This document shows positions 1 to 9,614 of a stretch of DNA of 64,000 nt, one piece after another; the first letter of the stretch is position 1; each line of letters opens with the position of its first letter. The notes beneath the pieces are model-generated. The model ran no database searches. It was not told the DNA's origin and saw only the letters and a list, made by a program, of their open reading frames with translations. The position numbers and the translations under genes were made by a program. The DNA is from Diaporthe sp. PMI_573 (taxonomy: Eukaryota > Ascomycota > Sordariomycetes > Diaporthales > Diaporthaceae): assembly GCA_021399435.1 (NCBI GenBank), contig JAJTUP010000079.1, positions 186,001-250,000 on the forward strand, in the 5' to 3' direction.

Positions 1-85
1 GTAGCCAGCTCTTCTGCTGACTAAGCCAGATCGGCCCTTCTGATTGGCCACAGCCGGGCCGGGCGTGTGGCCCCTTGGATTGCCC

Positions 86-1348
86 TCAAACCCACAACTT
101 GCAGCTGAGCAGCTCCTCTGCCTGCTCCACCGTATCTTCCGTGGTGGAACCGTCTTCCCTCTTCAAAGGGGGCACCCTGTCGTCCATAACACCTGTTTCT
201 GGTTTTAAGTACTTGGCCGCCTTCCATATGTTGACATCTTCTGCCAGGAAGTCGTCCCAGTGCAGTTTTTTCTGTTTCCGGATGGCATCATGGTATTCCT
301 TGGATGCTTCCTTGGCCCGTCTTTCCAGGTCGGGCCTCACTTGGCCTGCTCGCCGCTGTGCCCTGGCCTGATTTCGCCAGAATGTGTACACCCGCCGAAG
401 TCCTGTCAAATCCTTCGTCCACCAGCGCTTCGCGTACGGTACTGGTTGTGCTCGGGGTGTCAGATCGTGGATCGCCTCGAGGACGACCCTCATTAACTGG
501 TCTGTCTGCTCCTGCACACCGACAGTCCAGGGAAGCTCTCGGAGATTTTTCTTCACCCTGGTTCTGATTGTTGTCCATGGTGCGTTCTTGAACGACAGTC
601 TTTCCGTGACAATCCGATCAGGCATCGCGAGATCGAACGTCGTTTGGATCGCCCGGTGGTCCGATCCGTGTTCTGTCGGGTGTATGGAGCACGTCACCAT
701 TTCGTCTGCCAGTTTTGCCGTCGCCAGCATCAGGTCGATTGTGCTTTCCTTGTCGGGGCCTTGCCATGTCTTTGTGCCTCTCGGGAGGAGGCTGCATAGG
801 CCGTGCTCGTTCATGACGTCGATAATCGGTTCGGCCTCGCCTTGCCTTGCCAAGGCCACGTCGTCTCCTCCCCATAGCCGGTCGTGCTGATTAAAATCTC
901 CGGCCAGAATGACGTCCACCGCCATCCCTGACCTGCTCCTGAGGTCGAGGATCACCTGGTGCAGGGTATGGCATGTATTTCGAAGAGCCTGGGGCTTGCG
1001 TCCCGGCACATACACTGACACAACCAACATTATTCGGTCCGGAAGTCGTATGGCTGCTGCTGTCAAGTCCGAGGACTGTATTGGTACTTGGTCGGCCCCC
1101 AAGTCCCTATTCACCCACAACATGCTCCGGATCGGCCATCTGCCATCTCTCCAAATCGTAGGGACCATTTTAATCCATCTGGGATGCCCCATAGGGACTG
1201 TTAATAGTTTGCCGTCACCTTTCCATGCCTGTGGTTCTTGGACTGCCACAACTGCAAAATCCTGGAGTCGCGTATCGTTCATTAGGCTCTCGTGTACCGT
1301 GTCCTGTTTTCTTACATTCAGTTGGATGACCTGGAATATTCTACTCAT
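86..1348 (-). CDS. LINE ORF2, endonuclease domain (3' part missing or frameshifted)
   Basis: The start is ATG at 1348-1346, inside the end of ORF1 (the 8-base string ATGAGTAG holds the ORF2 start and the ORF1 stop), giving 420 residues. The frame is open further upstream but that part duplicates ORF1. Visible endonuclease/exonuclease/phosphatase motifs, in order: an N-terminal QLNVRK strand, the catalytic-glutamate motif VQEPQ, the DFN motif in [16 protein letters not shown], and the terminal GSDHRAI motif. In LINEs this domain nicks target DNA for target-primed reverse transcription. The frame ends at a TGA soon after the QAEELL linker, before any reverse transcriptase, so the protein is truncated relative to the family (usually over 1000 residues). 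Confidence 0.85.
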   Translation of the reverse strand: MSRIFQVIQLNVRKQDTVHESLMNDTRLQDFAVVAVQEPQAWKGDGKLLTVPMGHPRWIKMVPTIWRDGRWPIRSMLWVNRDLGADQVPIQSSDLTAAAIRLPDRIMLVVSVYVPGRKPQALRNTCHTLHQVILDLRSRSGMAVDVILAGDFNQHDRLWGGDDVALARQGEAEPIIDVMNEHGLCSLLPRGTKTWQGPDKESTIDLMLATAKLADEMVTCSIHPTEHGSDHRAIQTTFDLAMPDRIVTERLSFKNAPWTTIRTRVKKNLRELPWTVGVQEQTDQLMRVVLEAIHDLTPRAQPVPYAKRWWTKDLTGLRRVYTFWRNQARAQRRAGQVRPDLERRAKEASKEYHDAIRKQKKLHWDDFLAEDVNIWKAAKYLKPETGVMDDRVPPLKREDGSTTEDTVEQAEELLSCKLWV

Positions 1349-2651
1349 GCCGAGTAGGGTAGAGTTTCGGGCAGCTGCGACTGAACGACTCGTGCGGTCC
1401 ACCACAGGGTACGCACTTGGGTACCTGCGTCTGGCACTCACTATGATGGTGGTCTTCGGCAGCGCACCTCGCACATACCCGATTCTTGCTGCACGAGAAA
1501 GCCTTGTGGCCGAGCTCCTGGCAGTTGTAGCATTGTATCGGTCCGGCTCTCCGCTCGAACACGCTAGTGTACGCCGATTCACCCGCTGCAAGGAAGTAGC
1601 GTTCTTGTAGGAGTCTCCTGGCATCGCTGTTCTTGGTGAGGTATACCACCATGGATCCATATGCTTTCGCGTTGTCCTTTCGACTCAACCAGGCCATCTT
1701 GGCAATTTGAACTTCATTCTCTTGGCCCAAAGCGTCCATCGCTCCAGGAAGGACCTTGCCTTCCTGGTCGAGAACGGCAGCACGGTTGATATTGTCAACT
1801 TTGACTGGGTACAGTTGGTCTCGGAGCACTCTTGCACCTGGAGCCTTCTTGGCCTCGATGATCGCCTTGATCCTCTTCAGTTCTTCCTCGTTCCTACCAA
1901 TCACCCTCAGGCGGTTGGTATTCCGTCCATCTTTGGTGACTGCAACACATCGCCAACTCGGCTGGTCGCTGGACATTCGCATTTCCTGTTCAACGGTTTT
2001 GCGAATCATTGCCGGTGTAGCGTCTCCAATGTGATCCTCGGGCACCCTGGATGTGTCCACTGTGCAGAACACCGGCTTTGGAGTCGCCGATCGGGCCGTA
2101 GATGGAGATTGGATGGGAGTACTAACGGGTGTCATTCTGGCCGCGTCTGCATATGTCCGGCCCGGCGATCGTGGTGCCTGAGCCTTACTCAGTGTATCCA
2201 GCTGTAGTCGGGTCTGCTCCAGCTTGTCGCAAACCTGGGTAAGCTGCTGTCGGACTTGCGATAATTCTTGTGCCATCTGGGCCGTAGTCCTAGTAACTTC
2301 CTCAGCCATGCGGTCCCTAAGCTTAGCAAACTCGAGCTGAAATTCTGCCTTCATCGATTCCATTCTCTTATTGAAATCTTGTTCCAGGAGTCGTTTTAGG
2401 CTCTGGGCAACCTCGCTCATGCTACCAGCTGCCTTAGGCGCGGCCCGTTTCTTAGCTCGGGTATAACTCGGAGTTCCCTCACTGCTCTCCTCTTCCTGCC
2501 ATTCCATAGCACCTTTTTGCTGCTCGGATTCCAACGCCCTCGTCGTTCTGGTCCTTTTACGCAGGGGACGATGACATCCCCCGCCCGGAACATCCTGTTC
2601 GCCTTCCATGACGACAATGACGTCTGATGCGGGGTTCGCAACACCAGACAT
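1341..2651 (-). CDS. LINE ORF1, Gag-like protein with CCHC zinc knuckles
   Basis: 436 residues. A basic, low-complexity N-terminus is followed by a long heptad-rich coiled coil at roughly residues 80-160 ([10 protein letters not shown] through QTRLQLDTL). A central region carries [12 protein letters not shown], then three consecutive Cys/His knuckles at the C-terminus: [14 protein letters not shown], a [14 protein letters not shown] variant, and [15 protein letters not shown]. These are hallmarks of the RNA-binding ORF1 protein of Tad/I-type LINEs, which coats element RNA. The frame is uninterrupted. Its stop overlaps the ORF2 start, suggesting coupled termination and reinitiation. Confidence 0.85.
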   Translation of the reverse strand: MSGVANPASDVIVVMEGEQDVPGGGCHRPLRKRTRTTRALESEQQKGAMEWQEEESSEGTPSYTRAKKRAAPKAAGSMSEVAQSLKRLLEQDFNKRMESMKAEFQLEFAKLRDRMAEEVTRTTAQMAQELSQVRQQLTQVCDKLEQTRLQLDTLSKAQAPRSPGRTYADAARMTPVSTPIQSPSTARSATPKPVFCTVDTSRVPEDHIGDATPAMIRKTVEQEMRMSSDQPSWRCVAVTKDGRNTNRLRVIGRNEEELKRIKAIIEAKKAPGARVLRDQLYPVKVDNINRAAVLDQEGKVLPGAMDALGQENEVQIAKMAWLSRKDNAKAYGSMVVYLTKNSDARRLLQERYFLAAGESAYTSVFERRAGPIQCYNCQELGHKAFSCSKNRVCARCAAEDHHHSECQTQVPKCVPCGGPHESFSRSCPKLYPTRHE

Positions 2652-3448
2652 CCACCAGTGGCCAGAATCTCCGCCAAGCGGCCACCAGGTACTTCAAAGG
2701 TTGTAAAGAAGATAAAATATTTAGATTCGAGATCCGAAACCAATTTTCTGAGGGGGGCTCTGGTCGGCTCAATCTAGCAGGGTATGACTCATTTAGGCAC
2801 CTGGTGACTATTCCCCTCCCTTACGTCACATGCTTGCTGAGTCGCTAGTCATAACAATTAATTCGATTTCCACCCATAAGTGTCACCGGTGCCTGCCCCC
2901 ATGATATCCCTCAGAGTCTGTCAGCATATATAGGGTCCACGAGTCTGATCTATTCCATGCATGTATTTGGCATATATAAGGCCTACAGATACCACCTGCA
3001 TGGGGATTCAGGAAGTCAGGTCACGCTTCGTTGTGTGCATCCTTAGCGGAATCGGCAGACACAGTAAATACCTGTCTGAGGTAAATTAGTTCTAGAAATA
3101 CTGGTCTGGGATGCAGGAGGCTAAAGTGGCTAGCAAGGTGGTCGGCAATGCTATCGGCTGTTAAAGCCGCTCCACATACCGGAAGACGCCGTTTTACATG
3201 GCCTCGTACATACCACACTTCCAGAATCAATATTATAAACGAACAAGAAGATATTTAACATTCTAATACATTTCATCCAAATTGCCTCGACTCCGTCACC
3301 GCTGACTCCGACACCCATCCGGCAAGCATCGCCTTATTCCGGGATGCGGCATGATATACCTGTTGTGCGCGACATGACTTGAAGTTGATAAACCGAATAG
3401 GGAATTTGCAAGAAATTTACTGCTCCTCGCCATCGTTGGACAATGATA
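2652..3448. other. Region without a recognised gene (LINE leader and flank)
   Basis: AT-rich stretch between LINE ORF1 and the cyclin gene, with two TATATAAGG/TATATAGGG-like strings near 2926-2980. Small frames here show no family motifs. The part nearest 2652 is probably LINE 5' leader. Confidence 0.5.
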
Positions 3449-4055
3449 TCACGTAAGAAAATCGAGTTCTTCTGCAAGAAAGACAAAGAAGTTAGGCAAG
3501 GTCAATTCTGGGGTCATTGCGTAATGGGAAACTTCAGTAGCCCAGCGTTGGAAGCTCATCGGGGGGATGTAGAGGCGCCAGTCAATTGTAGCAAGGAACA
3601 GTGCTTCATTAGCATTGAGCTCATTCGACCTGAGCCCCGATATCGTAGCCCACGATCTGGAAGAAAAATTTCTGTCTTGAGTGTATTTCGAACTCAGCAT
3701 AAGTGCAGCTAGAAACATGCGACGCTGGCACGGCGGTTTGCTGTCCACCTCCACGTCCTCTTGCCGCTCAGCTGCAGACTCCAGTTTCACGCTAATTGAG
3801 CGGAAAAGGGCAAGGTAGTATAGTGCAGCTAGAAGCGTAGTATAAGTCGTTCGTGACCTTCGTACGATGAGCTCAACGTAAGCGCCCAGGGTGATTGCGC
3901 TTGCTCCCGAGAGCACAGCCGGACCTGGGAAGAGGGCCTCAAGAAGTCGATCAGCGAAACCTAGCAGGAACAAAGGTTAGCACCCTAACCGTTTTCCAAC
4001 ATAGTCTTCTAAAATACATGCCTATGAGACCATTGACAAATTCGTCACGAGCCAT
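3449..4055 (-). CDS. PCL/Pho80-type cyclin (cyclin-box protein), two exons
   Basis: Exons 4055-4022 and 3960-3449 join in phase 1 to give 181 residues. The 61-nt intron has a GC-AG border: the donor reads ATAG/GCATGT, the branch GCTAAC, the acceptor CTGCTAG. A GT donor two bases on would break the frame. The cyclin box is plain: LTLLAALYYL-type helix, then RRMFLAALMLSSKYTQDRN, then the NANEALFLATIDWRLYIP motif typical of Pho80/Pcl cyclins that activate Pho85-like kinases. The protein stops soon after the box, shorter than many fungal Pcl proteins, so it may be C-terminally truncated. No kinase or other partner gene is nearby. Confidence 0.75.
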
Positions 4056-4165
4056 GACAGGCGCTTCGATATGAATATAGGAATGTTTCTTATAGTGTAG
4101 TCGTAGGACTAATCGAAAGCAGGAACCGACAGCAATTGCGATCAGGGAAGATATAGATGGTACTT

Positions 4166-4946
4166 CAGGGTTCCGCAGCGATCGATGGAAAGTCGATATC
4201 GATCGCCATCGCTATGGCGATAAAGGTCGATGGCGATGGCGATACGGGGTCCCCATCGCCATCGATCGACCTTATGTCGATATTCAGGGGTGAGCTTAGG
4301 GGATAAGTAATAAGGGCTGGAATTCAATATCTCTGCCTCAACAAGAGGCAGAAATGAGTAACTAGCAAACAAGCCACGTCTGCAAGCTCTTCGGTACATC
4401 AGTTTTGATGGGATTTTGTACGTAGCAAGATGTCGCCCTGTCCCTGCTTTCCGGTTTACTTTAGTCTGGACTCAAACATGGAGCCAGATTTGTTTAATTG
4501 GTCAAAGGTCGGTTGTAGTTGCAAAGACAAGCTGAAGCTTTAGCAGCGCAGGACGCCCATCAGAAATCAACTGCGGCATATCATTATCACGACACAATGC
4601 CTTCGTGCTTGGTGCCCGGAGCGCTTCTACAATCCCACTTCTCGCCTTAGATATGCTCCAAGACGTGCTACAGCGGGCCGGGGATAGAATAGAGAGCGTC
4701 CCTAACAGCGACAGCATCATAGAATGGCACTTAATTGAGACGATATGCAACTTTCTAAAAGCATCATGCCTTCCCGACTTGGTAATAAGTGGGGCAACAG
4801 GGGGTTGGCGATAACTTCGATATCGATCGCTCCGATGGCGATAGAGGTTCCTAATCGATCGCCATCGCCATCGACGCGGACCCACATGTCGATGGCGATG
4901 GCGATATGGGGTCCCATCGCCATCGATCGATCGATGCGGAACCCTG
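4166..4946. mobile_element. 781-bp non-autonomous hAT element with CGATGG-rich ends
   Basis: The ends are inverted repeats that start CAGGGTTCCGCA and run into CGATCGATGG on both sides. The 8-bp string TGGTACTT flanks it exactly on both sides (4158-4165 and 4947-4954), the target duplication length of hAT transposons. CAGGG is a typical hAT terminus. About 130 bp at each end is made of CGATGGCGATGGCGAT-like units in both orientations (subterminal transposase-binding-like repeats). The centre (4290-4800) has no long intact frame; a plus-strand stretch at 4605-4814 weakly resembles an hAT transposase helix region (IIEWHLIETICNFLK). Confidence 0.85.
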
Positions 4947-4957
4947 TGGTACTTGTA

Positions 4958-5157
4958 CCGTATTTTCTGAGCAAATTGGGGCAACCCCCTCGTCACCTAA
5001 CTAGGATTAATCTAGCTTAGCCCCCAACTCCTAATCGCTCGCCTTAAGGTCGTTGGACTAATTCCAGTTAAGCTAAGGGTCGGTGGCGTTGGCGGCTAAG
5101 CTAGATTAATCCTAGTTACATGACAGGGGTTTATCCCAATTTGCTTAGAAAATGCGG
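4958..5157. mobile_element. 200-bp pogo-type MITE
   Basis: Terminal inverted repeats of about 66 bp begin CCGTATTTTCTGAGC at the left and read CCGCATTTTCTAAGC from the right, about 85% alike, differing mainly by transitions. The left end is preceded by TA. The right end is followed by CA where TA is expected. The CCGTAT start is shared with the two pogo elements at 39894-43884, so their transposases are plausible trans-acting movers. Confidence 0.7.
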
Positions 5158-5849
5158 CAATTCATGCATCCATCGCGGTATGATTCTCTAGGACGGAACG
5201 AAATGCTCTAGGACATGGACTCGAGGAGGAAACGCAAATAAATCTGAGCGTTGAGTTTTGGTGTTGGTGCCCAAGTTCGGAGCTGCGCCTTCTTCCACTA
5301 ACCGAAACTAAAGTTGGGCGGGTCATGTGGGCTCCTGGTTTTCCCCGCAGCACTGGCTTGAAAGGATGCACGGAGGTAAGAATTATTCGAGCCCACCCTC
5401 CGGTTCTTATTGGCGCACGACCTCGCGGTATGCGCTCTGCACCCCGGGCCAACTGCGTCAGTATGACATTGCATCTTGTACTTGGTTGGTGCCCGTCAAA
5501 AAATGACGATGGCAGACGTAACTTTAGTACTTATCGATAAGGCTTCTGTGGCTGTGGTGTCTCAGCAGTGGCTGTACGCGACTGCGAGCAGCACTATCAA
5601 GACAGCTCTCAGTCTGTCTGCCCTGCGCGACTGCAGATTCATCCTGGACCATCACAATAACAGTGTCGCATCGCGTGTCTCGAGCCGCGTTTGCGTGGGC
5701 CAAAGACCTCGGCGGAGCAGAAGGTGGAGCAACGCTCCGGGAATGCGGAAGCATCTGCCGACGGCTTGCTTTTCCAGGGCCTTGTCAGCGGTCCTCTCCA
5801 CATTCATCGTGAGACGACATTCGCATACGCTAGTGGGCGGGAGAGACTA
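5158..5849. other. No gene recognised
   Basis: Several overlapping frames on both strands, none with family motifs or codon character that singles it out. The plus frame open from about 5691 is the upstream extension of the NLR relic and may contain its degraded N-terminus. Confidence 0.4.
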
Positions 5850-6279
5850 ATGGCGGCTGCAGATGAGACACGGCGAGAGGAATACGTAGTGCAGCGGATT
5901 ATTCCTTTCCCGCGCAACGAAGACGTGGTAAACCGCGACATCTTCGCCGCCCTCGACCGGCTTCTTCCGCCGTCGCGAGACTCCCAGAGCGCGGCGCTGT
6001 GGGGCCTAGGCGGGTCAGGGTACGTATGTTGTCAGGATGAGTCACTGTTGGGACGAGTAGACATCGCTGACAGCGAAAAGCAAAACGCAGGTCGCGCTCG
6101 AGTATGCGTACCGCCGCAGCCATGACCCGGCCTGCTCGGTGTTCTGGGTGCAGGCCGACGACGAGACGATGTTTACACAGGACTACAAGAAGATTGCCAA
6201 GAAGCTAGGGCTGGCGGGAAGTGTGGATGGGTCGGAGATGCTGGCGGCTAACCAAGATGATGCACACAAGCGTAATTAG
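5850..6279 (+). pseudogene. NB-ARC (NLR/STAND) ATPase relic, truncated after the P-loop region
   Basis: Exons 5850-6019 and 6081-6279 join to a 122-residue frame. The 61-nt intron (donor GTACGT, branch GCTGAC, acceptor AAAAG) splits the P-loop glycine codon. Once spliced the loop reads GLGGSGKTQ followed by VALEYAYRR and CSVFWVQADDETMF, the signature start of the NB-ARC domain of fungal NLR-type proteins with C-terminal TPRs. The usual upstream PFPRNEDVVNRDIFAALDRLL segment is present. Walker B, the rest of NB-ARC and all repeats are missing: the frame stops at 6279, 29 bp before a Mutator-element relic that probably replaced the rest. NLRs of this type act in non-self recognition and programmed cell death; this copy cannot. 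Confidence 0.75.
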
Positions 6280-6307
6280 GGCTAATTAAATACGTTCAGC
6301 GACGAAG

Positions 6308-6700
6308 TCAAAGTCTATGTAAATCGCTCGGCCCGTCGCTCGAGAAGTCGCTTGGGTAATCGGCTTCCTCGCCAGTACCCCCACAGTAGATTGAACTCTG
6401 CGTTTCCTTGGTGTTGACACTGTCGCCGTCGTCGCTGTCGTCAATGTTGTCAGCCGTTAGGTCTACGTAGGGTAGGCGGTTGATAGTCTGCCGGCCCCCT
6501 GTCCGCTGCCTCTTAGCTGGTTGCCTTGAGCTTAAGGGTAAACCCATAAGCGCTGCCGGCGCCGACGACGCCGGCCTAGACCGTCGCTTCGCTCTTACTG
6601 GCCGTCGGTCCTCTTTCTCTAGCGACCGGAGGGTTGTATCGTTGTGCTCCTACGCTGAATTTACCCTCTGTATTAACGCTGTTTCTCGGAAGCACCTATT
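6308..6700 (-). pseudogene. C-terminal relic of a Hop-like MULE transposase
   Basis: Minus-strand reading contains PAKRQRTGGRQTINRLPY followed by VDLTADNID, DDGD and KETQ. These match, in order, the tail of the intact transposase at 21416-23935 (AAKRQRTGARRTVNQLP, IDLTAGNID, DDGD, KETQ). Upstream on the same strand (to about 6700) QRVNSA and EHNDTTLRSLE also match, with an in-frame TAG and internal deletion. It is a decayed fragment of a second copy of the same family, lying directly against the NLR relic. Confidence 0.8.
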
Positions 6701-7209
6701 ATAAATTCAAATAACGATGGCATGACCACTCGTGCATACTGTATATCGCATTTATGGGATAGCGGACTCGGGATGGTAAACTTTCTGAGATATCGTGCCA
6801 CTGTGCATCGATGCCGCGGACTCTTAAGTCCAGATGCCGGCACATAGGCCTATGAATAACCTACAACCACTTGGAACATTGCACTTTACTTTTATTTAAT
6901 ACGTCATTGTGTATCTTTTAAGCAGTGTAGTTATAAAAGTTAGGAATTCCGTATAGGTCTAATTCGTGGCTTTGTGTATATTTATGCATTTTTATAAGGC
7001 TCCGGGGTACAGTACTTTTCTGATAGCTGCAGAGCAAAATGTACCTGATTCCGCAAACAGAAATATGGAAGCCCCGTAGTGCAGTATATATTCCTTTATC
7101 AGTTGGGAAACTTGCTACTGTGTACTGTTCACATGATCAGTGCCACTGTTTGGCAAGTTTTACTTATAACACCTGTGCTGCATCATTGCTCATAGTCTCC
7201 CACTGCCAA
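6701..7209. other. AT-rich spacer, no gene recognised
   Basis: No frame with recognisable motifs. It lies directly 5' of the MADS-like relic and may hold its old promoter. Confidence 0.4.
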
Positions 7210-7468
7210 ATGGATCCAGAAGCTCGAAGTATAGTGGTAAAAAGAGCTAAGCGTGAACGTGAGATATTTCGAAAGCGACTACGAACGATTCTGAAAAAGG
7301 TGGAAGGACTTCATAGTTACTCAATGCGGGGGGGAGGTGTTCCTCGCCGTTCACAAGAATGCAAAGTTTTACGTATTTTCCTCGAATCCAGGAAACAAAA
7401 GCTGGCCGCCGCCTTTGAGCGACATTGTCAGTCCAGACATAGCCGTCATTATCAATCTTGGGCGCTAA
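7210..7468 (+). pseudogene. MADS-box-like small protein, frameshifted at a G7 tract
   Basis: From ATG at 7210 the frame reads MDPEARSIVVKRAKRER, then EIFRKRLRTILKKVEGLHSY, resembling the SRF/MADS DNA-binding helix (basic stretch, RKR, LKKA-like repeat). After the run of seven G at 7328-7334 the homology continues in another frame: EVFLAVHKNAKFYVFSS, the beta-hairpin of a MADS fold (compare VALLVxxxGKxYxFSS), then PGNKSWPPPLSDI and a stop at 7466-7468. One extra G in the tract is enough to explain the break. Fungal genomes carry families of such short MADS-like proteins of unknown role. An assembly error in the homopolymer is the main alternative to a true pseudogene. Confidence 0.55.
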
Positions 7469-8190
7469 CTGATCGTCAGATGCTCACATATCCATTGCCC
7501 GAAATTCACCATCCAACTAAACCCTGTAGTGCACAAGGAGAATGGAAAGAAGCCATTGATGAGGACAGCTCTACAGATTGTTGAAAGCTTTAACTATTCC
7601 CTAATTTACGGTTCTGGATAAAATTCCCTTCTCATCATATTTATGCGGATGATGCTCTCACCGTGGAAATGTCCTGGATTCAAAGAGTAATTAAAACCGT
7701 TTTTTCTTCATCTTTGGTTCGAGCCGCAGGATCCAGGTTAACTACTGGAGTCAGGAACCGGATTTATTTCAGGTCATCTTCAAAGGAACTGACCTGGGTT
7801 TTCCACAAAGACGGGAAATGGGTACTCAATACTATCTCCCCGGCTTTCTTTCACAGGGCTTCTTTCACAGGGCTGACATCTAGAGAATATGATCTCGTAG
7901 CATATGGAGAAGAACACCTCGCTCAAAACTGCCGTGGCTGAAATCTCCGCACCGCATTTCAGCTGAAATTTTGCTCGGGCAGTTATTAGACCGTTTTGAT
8001 TGGCGCGGCGGAGAAAGTCGGGTAGGGTCAATGCGGAGCTGAATGCTGGAGCGTGTTCAAAATCCCGCAGCATGCTGGCCCTTATGTCAGCGTCCCAACT
8101 ACTTACTTGGTTGGTGCCAGCAGGGAGCACCAAACCACAAACAGAAACGGGGAGATCCATGAAACACTAGGTGGCCGGGTCGCCACAGTA
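7469..8190. other. No gene recognised; flank of the integrase element
   Basis: Frames at 7663-7941 (plus) and 7780-8160 (minus) overlap and carry no known motif. A short direct duplication of CTTTCTTTCACAGGG occurs near 7846-7870. Confidence 0.35.
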
Positions 8191-8301
8191 GTCTTGGGGC
8201 CCCTTCTCGACCGGTTACTGGTCGTTGCGCCCGTGGGCCCCCAACAAGGGTGTTATGCTGCAGCTACGGCAGGCTATAGGGGTCACTGTTGCAAAACCCC
8301 C
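8191..8301 (+). repeat. Left inverted repeat of the integrase element
   Basis: Starts GTCTTGGGGCCCCTT. The inner end reads ATAGGGGTCACTGTTGC then AAAACCCCC. The last 25 bases match the reverse complement of the right repeat at 23 positions. The outer part aligns with small gaps. Confidence 0.65.
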
Positions 8302-8480
8302 AAAATCACCACGCAGGTGCCAAATTAGGTTAGAGACATATTCGCGCTGACCCGCAGTACATTGGCCTAGGTACCTCAGCTTGAATTTCTTGATTTTTGC
8401 GAGTGACAGGGAAGATACAGTCGCCGCAGCGAGCCCGCAGCGGACCAGCAGATTGCATTTCTATTCTGTTCAAAGCGGCA

Positions 8481-9388
8481 TTAAGCTTTATGCCCCTTCT
8501 CAATTATCCTCATCCTCCTCTTCATCGTCTTCGCCTTGCTGAATGAGCTGCTAAACATTGAGTTAGTAGTTGCATTGCATCTGTTGATTTTGATCACACT
8601 TACAACCCAGAGCCGAGCAGCTCCGGCGATGGCCTCCAACGCTATAACCTTTCTCTCCTCAAGACTCTTCTCTAATACCTCCCCAAACGAATCCAAAGCA
8701 GGAGCTGGTACTGGAGCGGCAGGAGGAGCCGCACCACTACCGCAAGCTCGTAACTGCTGTGCGGCGCGCAGCGCAGCAGCGCGCCAGGCATCATCCGGAT
8801 CGTCATTCACGCCACTGAACTGCCGGTTCAGGTCCCAAAAGGCACGCACAGCAGCATGAGCCGCAGCGGGGACCTAGCAACGCAGATTGGTCAGTGGCTT
8901 GTTACCTGACAGAGCAGAGATGTCTTACCGGCCTGCATGTGTGGCCGGTCTTTGCACAGTCCCAGCACGCAGCACCTGTATCTACTCCGTGCATGTCAGC
9001 GTAGGAGGTGTACGGCCTTGGGAAACCAAGCATACTGTCTTGAGAGGCACATTCATGGCCGGGAGCCCTTGTGGCGCGAGTGACGCAGGGCCGGCACGGG
9101 AAGTGACGCACCGAACCACGGGGAGGGGCCTTCTTCGTCTGCTTCTTCTTCTGCTCGGACAGGCAAGTTAGCATCCGTCGCCGAGCATGAGGACTTACTG
9201 GATCGTACGGTAATCTTCGCCGCGGGTTTGCGGATACTGGGTTGGATCAATCTTCTGCTCCCCTTCACTGGGGCGTTCCGGCTACGAGAGTCCCCATCTG
9301 TCGTGCCAGCGGTCGTGGTCTCACTTACGACGACTGTATCGCCTGTGGACATGGCGCCGTCGTTGGCCACGAGACTTTCCACGGACAT
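8481..9388 (-). CDS. Element gene A: Cys-rich zinc-cluster-like protein, three exons
   Basis: Exons 9388-9209, 9150-8929 and 8873-8481 (180, 222, 393 nt) all join in phase 0, giving 264 residues. Introns are 58 nt (GTACGA...GCTAAC...GAGCAG) and 55 nt (GTAAGA...CACTGAC...GCTAG). A Ser/Thr-rich N-terminus (MSVESLVANDGAMSTGD) leads to a very basic stretch (KITKKKQTKKAPPRG), then cysteine pairs CRPC, HEC and CWDCAKTGHTC, an Ala/Pro-rich linker, and a helical C-terminus (FGEVLEKSLEERKVIALEAI) ending in basic KTMKRRMRIIEKGHK. The Cys pattern suggests a metal-bound DNA- or RNA-binding module. No family is recognised. It is transcribed away from the integrase from a shared 226-bp region, so it is likely an accessory transposition or regulatory protein. 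Confidence 0.6.
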
Positions 9389-9614
9389 GATACAAAAGGG
9401 AAGGTGGAAAAGGGTTGGAAGGGATCTCCTGCCCCTGGTTTGGTGGGGTTCCACCAATCAGCAACTTGACGCTAAGCCCCTCCAGGTCAGTCACCGCTTC
9501 GGGCCGGCTGCAAAACCGCTGCGGACCAGTGCGGAAAGCCAGCCTCATCACACCCTTTTCTGGCTGTCAGGACGAAGCAGATCGTCCACACTCTTTCGAC
9601 CTCACCGCGCAAAC
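9389..9614. promoter_or_regulatory. Divergent promoter region of element genes A and B
   Basis: The 226-bp spacer between the start codons of the Cys-rich gene (minus) and the integrase (plus). The integrase frame stays open across it upstream of the chosen ATG, but this stretch lacks homology-like motifs and overlaps the other gene's leader. Confidence 0.45.

Larger units (their letters stand above)
1..2651 (-). mobile_element. Tad-like non-LTR retrotransposon (LINE), 5' portion
   Basis: Two overlapping minus-strand frames have the organisation of a Tad/I-clade LINE: a coiled-coil and zinc-knuckle ORF1 followed by an ORF2 that opens with an apurinic-type endonuclease. The reverse transcriptase and 3' tail would lie beyond base 1, so the element is cut by the window edge. 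ORF2 is closed at 86 by a TGA, and the remaining 85 bases read in other frames, so the copy may be frameshifted. The 5' end is not defined. Sequence upstream of ORF1 (2652 to about 3000) could be its untranslated leader. Confidence 0.85.

Noticed and set aside
909..1610. 233-residue plus-strand frame antisense to the LINE
   Set aside because: It lies wholly opposite the endonuclease-coding frame and has no motif of its own; a shadow frame.
4190..4940. Regular CGATGGCGATGG arrays looked like a CRISPR array or satellite
   Set aside because: No unique spacers of constant length; the arrays are inverted at the two ends of one element with an 8-bp target duplication, so they are hAT subterminal repeats.
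9228..9614. N-terminal extension of the integrase frame from 9228
   Set aside because: It overlaps the leader and first exon of the divergent gene A and has no motif; homology-like sequence starts at the ATG at 9615.
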